In this document: positions 1-6,173 of the stretch, piece by piece | Layout: each line of letters begins with the position of its first letter | Position numbering within the stretch: the stretch's first letter is position 1 | Assembly (NCBI GenBank): GCA_029267795.1 | Contig: JAJUHR010000045.1 | Span: forward strand, 1 to 9,822 | DNA from: Planctomycetota bacterium | GTDB lineage: Bacteria > Planctomycetota > Phycisphaerae > Phycisphaerales > Phycisphaeraceae | DNA length: 9,822 nt | Reading direction: 5' to 3' | Made by a program: the position numbers and the translations under genes | The notes under the pieces: model-generated | Database searches by the model: none | Seen by the model: only the letters and a program-made list of their open reading frames with translations | What the model was told of the DNA's origin: nothing

Positions 1-486
1 CCGCCGGTCCGTCCAGTCGGTGATCTGGCTGAGCGTCTCGGCCCCGACCACCGCCACGGTGCGGTAATGCCCGGACTCGATCAGGCTCGACGCCAGGTTC
101 AGCCCGTGCACGAACCCGCTGCACGCGGCGCTGATGTCCAGCGCTCCGGCCGGGACCGCGCCCACCTGCGCCACCAGCCGGGACGCCGTCGACGGGCAGG
201 GCATCTCCGGCGTTAACGTAGCGCAGATCACCATGTCCAGTTGGGTCGGCTCGAGGTCGGCGTCTTGAAGGGCGTTGCCGAGGGCTTCCCGGGCCAGGTC
301 CAGCACCGTCGTGCCGTTTTCGACGATCCGGCGTTGCTTGATCCCCGTCCGCTGGGTGATCCACTCGTCGCTGGTGTCGACCATCTTGGCCAAGTCGTCG
401 TTGGCCAAGACCTTCTGCGGCGTCGCCATCCCAGTACCGACCAACCCGACACCCCGCGTCCTGGGGCCGTGTGGCTGGGTGATCAT
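1..486 (-). CDS. fabH: 3-oxoacyl-ACP synthase III (KAS III), partial, C-terminus outside window
   Basis: FabH condenses acetyl-CoA (or another short acyl-CoA) with malonyl-ACP, the first step of each round of type II fatty acid synthesis in the cytoplasm. The 162 visible residues hold the N-terminal thiolase-fold half. DEWITQRTGI at residues 40-49, followed by RR at 52-53, is the family signature. AACSGF at 120-125 carries the catalytic cysteine, C122. The His and Asn of the catalytic triad lie beyond the left window edge. The ATG at 484-486 is preferred because the first beta strand (GLVGTG, residues 14-19) starts just after it; the next Met, M20, would cut that strand. A strong Shine-Dalgarno GAGGAG (495-500) sits 8 bases upstream, inside plsX. 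The start overlaps the plsX stop as ATGA, so the two are probably translationally coupled. The frame is open to the window edge. Confidence 0.96.
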   Translation of the reverse strand, partial: MITQPHGPRTRGVGLVGTGMATPQKVLANDDLAKMVDTSDEWITQRTGIKQRRIVENGTTVLDLAREALGNALQDADLEPTQLDMVICATLTPEMPCPSTASRLVAQVGAVPAGALDISAACSGFVHGLNLASSLIESGHYRTVAVVGAETLSQITDWTDRR

Positions 487-1514
487 GCCGCGCTCTCCTC
501 GGCGGTGGCGTATTTGCGCAGGGCGTCGACGATCCCGTCGTTGACCGCCAGCTGGGCATAACTCAGCGCGTTCTTGATCGCCGCCTTGATCGTCCGTGCC
601 TCGCTGGACCCGTGGCAGATGATGCAGATGCCGTTGGCGCCCAGCAGCGGCGCACCGCCGTATTCGTGGTAATCGTGTTTTTTGTAGATGGCCTTGACTA
701 CAGGCTCGAACCGGGCTGCCAGGGCCGGGTCGACCTGGAAGATCTCGTGCGCGATCGTCTTAAACAGCCCCGCCGCCAGCCCCTCGGCCAGCTTGATCAC
801 CACGTTCCCCGTGAACCCTTCCGTAATGACCACGTCCGCTGCGTGGTCGAACAGCTCCCGGCCCTCGACGTTGCCGATGAAGTTGATCGCCGGGTCTGAC
901 TTGATCAGCTTAGCCGTCTCTTTGACCAGCGAATTGCCCTTGCCCTCTTCCCCGCCGATCGAGAGCAGCGCCACCCGCGGGTTGACGATCCCGGCCACCT
1001 TCTGGGCGTAGATGCTGGCCATGATCGCGTACTGGTACAGGTGTTGCGGCTTGGGCTCGGGGTTGGCGCCCACGTCGCACAGCACGACCGGGCCGAAGAA
1101 CGTCGGCATCGTCACGGCGATCCCGGGCCGCAGCACCCCGGGCAGCCTCCGCAGCGACATTTGCGCCGCCGCCACGCACGCCCCCGTGTTGCCCGCGCTG
1201 ATCAAAATCTCGCAGTGCTTTGGGGAGCCGCGGTGCTTGCCCAGCTCCGCCATGCGGGCGATCGAGCTGTCCGGCTTGGTCCGCAGGGCCACCACCGGCG
1301 ACTCGTCCATGCCGATGACCTGGGTCGTCGGCTCGACCTCCACACGCGCGTCGTGGCTCAAGCCCTTTTGACGCAGGCCCTCGCGGATCACCCGCTCGTC
1401 CCCGATCAGGACCAGCCGATCCTCAGGCGATAACAGCTCCACGGCTGCCAACCCGCCCGCCAAGATCGCGTCGGGAGCGTGGTCGCCCCCCATGATGTCC
1501 AATGCGATGCGCAC
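483..1514 (-). CDS. plsX: Phosphate acyltransferase PlsX
   Basis: PlsX makes acyl-phosphate from acyl-ACP and inorganic phosphate. The acyl-phosphate is then used by PlsY to start phospholipid synthesis; PlsX is a soluble, membrane-associated enzyme. The 343-residue length is normal for the family. Family motifs are visible in order: MGGDHAP (8-14), SAGNTGA (106-112), DVGAN (147-151) with KPQHL following, GGEEGKGN (187-194), NFIGNVEGRE (211-220) and EGFTGN (232-237). A late GGAPLLGANG segment is also typical. The start is GTG at 1512-1514, giving the usual MRIALDIMGGDH opening; its first base is the last base of the rpmF TAG stop. A Shine-Dalgarno-like AAGGGAAG (1524-1531) lies 9 bases upstream within the last rpmF codons. 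The 3' end overlaps fabH by four bases. The rpmF-plsX-fabH order is widespread in bacteria and links ribosome production with lipid supply. Confidence 0.97.
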   Translation of the reverse strand: MRIALDIMGGDHAPDAILAGGLAAVELLSPEDRLVLIGDERVIREGLRQKGLSHDARVEVEPTTQVIGMDESPVVALRTKPDSSIARMAELGKHRGSPKHCEILISAGNTGACVAAAQMSLRRLPGVLRPGIAVTMPTFFGPVVLCDVGANPEPKPQHLYQYAIMASIYAQKVAGIVNPRVALLSIGGEEGKGNSLVKETAKLIKSDPAINFIGNVEGRELFDHAADVVITEGFTGNVVIKLAEGLAAGLFKTIAHEIFQVDPALAARFEPVVKAIYKKHDYHEYGGAPLLGANGICIICHGSSEARTIKAAIKNALSYAQLAVNDGIVDALRKYATAEESAA

Positions 1515-1702
1515 TACTGCTTGCTTCCCTTAGAAAAGGCGACCTTCAGTCCGGGGCGCACGTACCCGCAAGCGCCGCAAGCCGCGTGCGGCAGCTTCGG
1601 GCTGCCACAGTTCGGGCAGCGCACGGTGTCGATCGGTTCCAGGGCGTCGTGCGAGCGACGCATTCTGCTTTGAGATCGGGTTTTTCGCTGGCAGGGCAGC
1701 AT
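1514..1702 (-). CDS. rpmF: 50S ribosomal protein bL32
   Basis: bL32 is a small protein of the large ribosomal subunit. The 62 residues fit the family (about 55-65). The basic N-terminus with QRKT (5-8) and MRRSHDAL (14-21) matches the conserved bL32 opening. Two cysteine pairs, C29-P-N-C32 and C42-G-A-C45, form the zinc-ribbon version of the protein. The second residue is Leu and the start reads MLPC rather than the commoner MAVPK, so the exact N-terminus is slightly unusual, but no other in-frame start fits. The ATG at 1700-1702 follows a good Shine-Dalgarno AGAAGGA (1712-1718) with 9 bases spacing. It is the first gene of the rpmF-plsX-fabH operon. The DUF177/YceD gene that often precedes rpmF is absent; a non-coding gap and a tRNA lie there instead. 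Confidence 0.95.
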   Translation of the reverse strand: MLPCQRKTRSQSRMRRSHDALEPIDTVRCPNCGSPKLPHAACGACGYVRPGLKVAFSKGSKQ

Positions 1703-1711
1703 ATCAACGGG

Positions 1712-1718
1712 TCCTTCT
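1712..1718 (-). promoter_or_regulatory. Ribosome binding site of rpmF
   Basis: AGAAGGA on the minus strand lies 9 bases before the ATG at 1700-1702. It decides the rpmF start, which otherwise opens with an unusual MLPC, and is the clearest Shine-Dalgarno outside a coding region in the window. Confidence 0.7.
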
Positions 1719-1835
1719 TACGGTTCACTCTTTTTTGTGTGCCGGTCGCTCGCCAATCGCGCCCGAGCTGGCAGGCAGGCGGGGCTGGCCGTGTGGTTAG
1801 AACCCCCCAGCTTACCCAGCATAGATGACTTGGAG

Positions 1836-1863
1836 CTTATATCACCCCCGATGCAGCAGTCAA
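1836..1863 (-). promoter_or_regulatory. Predicted sigma70-type promoter of the rpmF-plsX-fabH operon
   Basis: Read on the minus strand there is a -35 box TTGACT (1858-1863), a 16-base spacer and a -10 box TATAAG (1836-1841), each one base off consensus. Transcription would start near 1829, leaving a leader of about 127 bases before the rpmF ATG. It is the best promoter match between the tRNA and rpmF. Prediction from sequence only. Confidence 0.6.
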
Positions 1864-2013
1864 GGCGTTGAGCTACGGCGGAAGCTGGCCCCGGCCTGCT
1901 CAGGCGCCCGTTACCCCGTCTGGAGACCCCACGAAGGGGAGCACACCCCATTTCCTAGGAGAGTGCGGTCGGGTTTGTACAACACTTGGCCCGACGTGGA
2001 GAACGGGAATAAG

Positions 2014-2086
2014 TGGAGCCGACCGGGATCGAACCGGCAACCTCTACATTGCGAACGTAGCGCTCTCCCAGTTGAGCTACGGCCCC
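2014..2086 (-). tRNA. tRNA-Ala (anticodon CGC)
   Basis: A complete 73-base cloverleaf can be folded by eye on the minus strand. It has a 7-bp acceptor stem, a GCTC/GAGC D stem, a 5-bp anticodon stem closed by a G-U pair, a 7-base loop with anticodon CGC, a 5-base variable loop, and a T arm with the TTCGATC loop. CGC reads the alanine codon GCG. The acceptor stem has the G3-U70 wobble pair, the main identity element for alanyl-tRNA synthetase, and the discriminator base is A73. The CCA end is not encoded (CTT follows A73), so it must be added by nucleotidyltransferase. The gene lies upstream of rpmF on the same strand but has its own promoter, and rpmF has another one. Confidence 0.97.
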
Positions 2087-2107
2087 GTTAAAAAGATTGG
2101 TCGGTGA

Positions 2108-2136
2108 ACTATATCGGCTCTACCGCTCGATCGCAA
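2108..2136 (-). promoter_or_regulatory. Predicted sigma70-type promoter of tRNA-Ala
   Basis: On the minus strand a -35 box TTGCGA (2131-2136, 4 of 6 consensus), a 17-base spacer and a -10 box TATAGT (2108-2113, 5 of 6) sit about 20 bases before the tRNA 5' end. The start point would be near 2101, giving a 5' leader of about 15 bases to be removed by RNase P. Position and spacing fit a tRNA promoter well. Confidence 0.65.
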
Positions 2137-2294
2137 TGATTCCCTGCGCGATCCGACTCGCAGCGTACACCGTAGCCCATACCGGGCGTCGCGCCGCTGC
2201 GCTCTGCCCCGGCCACCCCAATCTGAAGACCGCTCCACCTAAAGGAAAAGGCGTTGTATCACCGAAATCACCAAGCGCAGCTACCTGAGTATCC

Positions 2295-2323
2295 TTGACC
2301 GTTTAGCTCAAGCTCGATTTAAT
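2295..2323 (+). promoter_or_regulatory. Predicted sigma70-type promoter of the pilM-like operon
   Basis: A -35 box TTGACC (2295-2300), a 17-base spacer and a -10 box TTTAAT (2318-2323) each match 5 of 6 consensus bases with ideal spacing. Transcription would begin near 2330, about 270 bases before the chosen pilM start. It diverges from the tRNA-Ala promoter, about 160 bases away; I see no gene in between. No operator-like site was recognised. Confidence 0.6.
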
Positions 2324-2329
2324 GGGCGT

Positions 2330-2602
2330 CGCACTACGGACAGGTTAGTTTCGCAACCGGGCAACAAGCGACGGACGGCTTGTTTTGCTTGCCGGAGGGA
2401 CGATCCCCAAGGCGAGCGGGGTGAGTTCCGATCCACGTCCTCGCGTCGTTCCCGTATGCCGAATACGGAGCGCGGGTTGGTACCGCACGGAAGGTTGGGT
2501 GTGCAGCTCGGCAAGTAAACGTTGATCCATAAGCTTGTGTGTGGGGCGGCCGCGGTGGCCGCTAGGCCTGCTGGGCCTTTGCCGGGCCGGCCGGGATACG
2601 AG
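2330..2602 (+). promoter_or_regulatory. Long structured 5' leader of the pilM-like operon
   Basis: About 270 bases separate the predicted start point from the pilM ATG, without a convincing gene. Several short hairpins can be drawn: AACAAGC/GCTTGTT (2363-2369 with 2378-2384) followed by two more T; GCTTGCC/GGCGAGC with one U-G pair (2387-2393 with 2411-2417) and an inner GGG/CCC; CCGTAT/ATACGG (2452-2457 with 2463-2468, loop of 5); GCGGCC/GGCCGC (2546-2551 with 2557-2562); AGGCC/GGCCT (2564-2568 with 2574-2578). The last two lie just before the ribosome binding site. A 20-codon frame, ATG at 2456 to TAA at 2516-2518, has no Shine-Dalgarno. High GC favours chance hairpins, and I recognise no known riboswitch family. 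Confidence 0.4.
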
Positions 2603-4723
2603 ATGTCCAGGAACAACGATAGCTGGGGAATCGAAGTCGGTGTCCAGGCGATCAAGGCGATCCGGCTGGTCAAAGACCGCCAGGGTGTGACGCTGGCGGA
2701 ATATGACGTCCTGCCCTTCAAGCAGGTGCTGACCACTCCGGACCTGCGGGTCGACGAGGCCATCCAACTCCACCTGGACCTGTTCCTTTCCCGCCACGAC
2801 GTGCGCGGCAGCCACGTGGTCGTTTCGGTCCCCGGCAGCATGGGGTTCGCCAAGTTCACCAAGCTGCCCCCGGTGGACCCCAAGAAGTTCGCTGACATCG
2901 TCAAATTCGAAGCGGTGCAGCAGATCCCGTTCCCGATCGATCAGGTCGAATGGGATTACCAGATCTTCCAGCAGCCCGATTCGCCCGACGTCGAAGTGGG
3001 GATCTTCGCGATCACCAAAGAGCGGTTGGCCCGGGTCCTGAACAACTACCACACCGTCGGGATCCAGCCGGATGGGGTCACGCTGTCGGCCCTGGCCGTC
3101 TACAACGCCATGTGCTACGACATGGACCTGACGCCCCAGTCGCCGGGCATGGTGTTCATGGACATCGGCACCAGCTGCACCGATGTGATCATCGTCGACG
3201 CGGGCAACCTCTGGCTGCGGACGATCCCCATCGGGGGCAACAACTTCACCGAGGCGCTGGTCCAGGCTTTCAAAGTGACCTATCAGAAAGCGGAAAAGCT
3301 CAAGTGCGAGGCCTTCACCACCAACTACGCCCGACAGGTGTTCCAGGCCATGAGACCGGTTTTCGCGGACCTAGTCTTGGAGATCCAGCGTACGCTGGGT
3401 TACTACCAGAGCTTCAACCGAGACGCGCAGCTCAAGACGATCGTGGGTTTGGGGTCCACGTTCCGCCTGCCCGGCATCCGCAAGTTCCTTAGCCAGCAGT
3501 TGCAGATCGAGGTGGTCCGCCACAGCGCGTACAGGAAACTCGCCACCGAGGGCAAGCAGGCCGCCCACTTCGCCGAGCACGCCCTGAACCTGGCCACCGC
3601 CTACGGGCTGGCCCTACAGGGCCTGGGCCTGGAGCGTGTCAGCGCCAACCTGTTGCCCGCCGCGGTGGTCAAGCACCGGCTCTGGCAAGCCAAGCGGCCG
3701 TGGATCGCCGCCGCCGCCGCGCTCATGGTCGCCACCGCCGGCGCCGCGTGGGTCAAGACCCTCGCTGAAGAAAGCGCCTACGACGCGCTGGTCAAGCAAA
3801 ACGAATCCCGCATCGCTTCGGTCCTCGAACAGGCCGCCGCCAATGTCCAGAAGTGGCGACAGATCGAGGGCGGCTCTGACCCCCGGCAGCGCATCGAGAG
3901 CCTGCGACGCATCCTCGACTACCGCGAGCTTTGGCCGGCGATCCTCTACGACCTGACGCTTGCCGCCAGGTCGCTTCAAGAGCAGCCCGAGCTGCTGGTC
4001 CCCGACTACGACAGCATCAAACGGATCCCCCGGGATCAGCGCCGCCGGGTGTACATCCAGTCGGTCACGGCCGAGTACGTCTTCGGCGATCAAGGCCGGC
4101 CCTCCGCCGGGGGCAGCGAGCCCGCGGGCCCCGCCACCGCCGACGCGATTTGGGGGCCGCTTTCCTTCGCCAACGAGGGTTCGCCTCAGGGTGGGGCCGA
4201 CGCCGGGGCCCCGCGCCGGGTCCCGTCGTTCGTGATCACGATCAAGGGCACCACCCCCTACAAGGACGGTTCGAGCCTGCTGGGGCAGAAGTTCCTCGGC
4301 TGGCTCCAGAGCAACGCCCAGCGAGCCGACCGCCCTTATCGCATCGTGGCGACCCAGCAGTCGCTGGTTAAGATCGAGCGGGTTGGGCAGTCCGAAACCG
4401 AGCCCCGCCCGCCCACGGGGTATCAGCCGCGTACGCCGAGCCGCGCCCCGCTCCGCCCTCAGCCCCCCGGCCGTGCAGCCCTGCCTTCCGGGGGAAAGGG
4501 TGGTGAAGGCGTTCGGGTGATCAGCAGCGCGGACTACCCCCTCCTGTTGCCTCAGCGGCCGCTCCAGGACGAACCGCGCAGCGGCGACTGGTCTTTCGAG
4601 ATCCAATGGACCGTGGAGCTGGTCCGACCCGAGGAGGCGCGGCAGGTGCGGCAGATCGCGGCGGAGACAGGCGAAGCGACGCACGCCAGCCTGCCTGCGC
4701 CGCAAGCGGAGCAAACCCGATGA
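2603..4723 (+). CDS. PilM-PilN fusion (GspL-like), actin-like ATPase of a type IV pilus/type II secretion-like inner-membrane platform
   Basis: The product has 706 residues. Residues 1-345 are a PilM-type actin-like domain. GIEVG (9-13) is the first phosphate loop, with E where D is usual; DIGTSCT (187-193) is the second phosphate loop; GLGSTF (282-287) is the adenosine motif. NLLP at 349-352 matches the PilN N-terminal segment that binds PilM in the classic system; here it is in the same chain. A hydrophobic, alanine-rich segment (367-386) is a likely single membrane helix. A charged helical region (about 387-425), a mixed domain and a Pro/Gly-rich linker (about 590-640) follow, presumably in the periplasm. 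The layout resembles GspL. The ATG at 2603 is preferred over an in-frame TTG at 2522 because the actin fold starts at residue 8 and GGGA lies 6 bases upstream. The stop overlaps the next start (ATGA). PilM part certain; PilN part inferred. Confidence 0.85.
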   Translation: MSRNNDSWGIEVGVQAIKAIRLVKDRQGVTLAEYDVLPFKQVLTTPDLRVDEAIQLHLDLFLSRHDVRGSHVVVSVPGSMGFAKFTKLPPVDPKKFADIVKFEAVQQIPFPIDQVEWDYQIFQQPDSPDVEVGIFAITKERLARVLNNYHTVGIQPDGVTLSALAVYNAMCYDMDLTPQSPGMVFMDIGTSCTDVIIVDAGNLWLRTIPIGGNNFTEALVQAFKVTYQKAEKLKCEAFTTNYARQVFQAMRPVFADLVLEIQRTLGYYQSFNRDAQLKTIVGLGSTFRLPGIRKFLSQQLQIEVVRHSAYRKLATEGKQAAHFAEHALNLATAYGLALQGLGLERVSANLLPAAVVKHRLWQAKRPWIAAAAALMVATAGAAWVKTLAEESAYDALVKQNESRIASVLEQAAANVQKWRQIEGGSDPRQRIESLRRILDYRELWPAILYDLTLAARSLQEQPELLVPDYDSIKRIPRDQRRRVYIQSVTAEYVFGDQGRPSAGGSEPAGPATADAIWGPLSFANEGSPQGGADAGAPRRVPSFVITIKGTTPYKDGSSLLGQKFLGWLQSNAQRADRPYRIVATQQSLVKIERVGQSETEPRPPTGYQPRTPSRAPLRPQPPGRAALPSGGKGGEGVRVISSADYPLLLPQRPLQDEPRSGDWSFEIQWTVELVRPEEARQVRQIAAETGEATHASLPAPQAEQTR

Positions 4724-6078
4724 CCCGGTTCCTCTTCTGGATCAAAGCCAACCCGGTGATCGGCATCGCTGCGGCCCTGGCCCTGGGCTCCGTGGCGGGG
4801 ATGCTCCTGGTGAACCTGCGCGTCGGCTATTTCCTCGACCGGGTCAACGAGCGGGTCCAGGTCGTGCAGCAGATCGAGGCGATGAAACGCACGCCGGTCT
4901 TGGTCCCGCCGACCACGCCCGACCAGCCCCTGCGTCAGGAATCCATCGCCGTCAACCAGGCGGCGATCGACGAGTTGACGCGCGCCTACAACCGGATGAG
5001 CCGCGAGTACACCGAGATTTTCAAGCTCGCGGTGTCGATCAACCAGGACAACCACCGCCCGATGGTCGACGGCCTGTTCCCCGAGCCGCGCGACGCGGGC
5101 ATCCCCTTCACCGCCAAGAACGACTACCGCAAGGCGCTGCTGTACATGTTGGGCCTGGGGCCCGCCGCCGCCGACATGCCCTACCCGCGGATCATCGCCG
5201 GGGAGCCGCCCGCCCAGGACAAGATCGTCGAGGAACTCGAGGCCCTGCAGGAGGTCTACCTCAAGAGCAACTTCTTCCCTCCCAAGAAGATCGAGGAGCT
5301 GGTGGACGTCGAGGCCGAGGCCCTGAACCAGGTCAAGTCCCGCAAGCTGATCGAGCTGCTCCAGGAGCACGCGCGGTCGCTGCAGTTGTACGCTCAGGTG
5401 GACCCGAAGAACCCGGCGGAGTTCGCGATGGACCTGGGGGCCTGGGTCTTGCACGGCCAGCAGCCTAAACCCGAGGAACTCTGGGAAGGGCAGATGTGCC
5501 TGTGGATCCAGCAAGACCTGATCGAGGCCCTCGCCCGAGCCAACCGGGTCGACGATCCTGAATCCAACGTGATGACCGCCCCGGTCAAGCGGCTGCTGAG
5601 GATCCGCGTGCTCCCGGGCTACGTGGGCGTGGATTCCAGGGGCGGGTTCGAGCCCGCCGAGAACGGATCACGCCCGACCGGTCCGACCCCGCGCCAGACG
5701 CCGATGGCCGAAGCCGCACCCCCCGCCACCGCCGGCCCGGACTCCATGCCCTCCGATGACTTTTCCATCACCCCTTCGGGTCGGCTCAGCAACCCCTTGT
5801 ATGACGTCCGCCACGTGGCGGTGTCCCTGGTGGTCGATGCCCAGCAGCTTCCGACGCTCTTTGCCTGCCTTCAGCAGGTGAACTTCATGTGTGTGCTCCG
5901 GGTCGAACTGACCGACGTGGACGAGTACGAAGCCCTGCGCCACGGGTACGTCTACGGTTCCGGCGATGCCGTGCAGGCAGACTTGCTGATCGAGACGGTC
6001 TGGCTGCGGGACTGGACGACGCCGTACATGCCCGGGGCGGTGGCGAAAAGGCTCGCGGCGGCCGGTCCCAGGCCCTGA
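4720..6078 (+). CDS. PilO/GspM-like single-pass inner-membrane protein (tentative)
   Basis: The 452-residue product has no family signature I can name with certainty. Residues 12-31 form one membrane helix after a short basic N-terminus. A long charged helical region follows (about 33-65), then a middle part with repeated helical, Glu/Lys-rich stretches (about 165-215). A Pro-rich linker comes at about 320-350. The C-terminal domain (about 358-440) alternates hydrophobic strands and a helix (VRHVAVSLVVDAQQLPTLF), in the pattern of the ferredoxin-like domain of PilO and GspM. The PilO/GspM label rests on this layout and on position: it starts inside the PilM-PilN stop (ATGA, 4720-4723), with GGAG (4708-4711) 8 bases upstream. 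It is about twice the length of typical PilO, mainly through the middle region. Longer in-frame starts upstream lie within the previous gene and are rejected. Confidence 0.65.
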   Translation: MTRFLFWIKANPVIGIAAALALGSVAGMLLVNLRVGYFLDRVNERVQVVQQIEAMKRTPVLVPPTTPDQPLRQESIAVNQAAIDELTRAYNRMSREYTEIFKLAVSINQDNHRPMVDGLFPEPRDAGIPFTAKNDYRKALLYMLGLGPAAADMPYPRIIAGEPPAQDKIVEELEALQEVYLKSNFFPPKKIEELVDVEAEALNQVKSRKLIELLQEHARSLQLYAQVDPKNPAEFAMDLGAWVLHGQQPKPEELWEGQMCLWIQQDLIEALARANRVDDPESNVMTAPVKRLLRIRVLPGYVGVDSRGGFEPAENGSRPTGPTPRQTPMAEAAPPATAGPDSMPSDDFSITPSGRLSNPLYDVRHVAVSLVVDAQQLPTLFACLQQVNFMCVLRVELTDVDEYEALRHGYVYGSGDAVQADLLIETVWLRDWTTPYMPGAVAKRLAAAGPRP

Positions 6079-6173
6079 CCCCGATCGCCGGCGACTTGGA
6101 TGCTCGGAGCACAAACCCTCCGCGAGGAAACGGTTCAACACGGCTTGGGCCCCGCACGGCCCACGGATAGCCC

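Larger units (their letters stand above)
1703..2013. other. Intergenic region between rpmF and tRNA-Ala; no gene recognised
   Basis: These 311 bases hold the rpmF Shine-Dalgarno (1712-1718), an A-rich stretch just upstream of it on the minus strand (around 1730-1736) and the predicted operon promoter (1836-1863). Short open frames here have no family resemblance and no convincing ribosome binding site. An inverted repeat GTCGGG/CCCGAC (1968-1973 with 1990-1995, loop of 16) lies just downstream of the tRNA, but without a T-run, so I do not call it a terminator. I see no known small RNA. Confidence 0.6.

Noticed and set aside
1718..1951. Minus-strand frame of 77 codons between rpmF and the tRNA
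   Set aside because: No family resemblance, and it spans the predicted rpmF promoter. It is not the DUF177 protein often found before rpmF.
1968..1995. Inverted repeat after the tRNA as an intrinsic terminator
   Set aside because: Stem of 6 with a 16-base loop and no T-run on the minus strand.
2327..2373. CGTCGC/GCGACG stem alternating with the 2363-2384 hairpin as an attenuator switch
   Set aside because: The pairing is perfect, but the predicted transcription start near 2330 leaves out half of the left arm.
2330..2417. c-di-GMP (GEMM) riboswitch before the pilus-like operon
   Set aside because: It would make biological sense, but the conserved GEMM segments (the CACGCACAGGGCAAACC-like part and the GGUAGGUAGCGGGG-like part) are not present.
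2522..2602. TTG-initiated extension of the PilM protein by 27 residues
   Set aside because: The extension is Ala/Pro/Gly-rich, overlaps two GC hairpins, and the actin fold begins directly after the ATG at 2603.
3614..4714. Minus-strand open frame of 366 codons
   Set aside because: Antisense to the PilN-like part of the PilM fusion; low-complexity Arg/Gly/Leu composition and no motif. The frame is open because of codon bias.
4552..5514. Minus-strand open frame of 320 codons
   Set aside because: Antisense to the PilO-like gene; repetitive Leu/Gly/Val/Asp/His composition and no motif.
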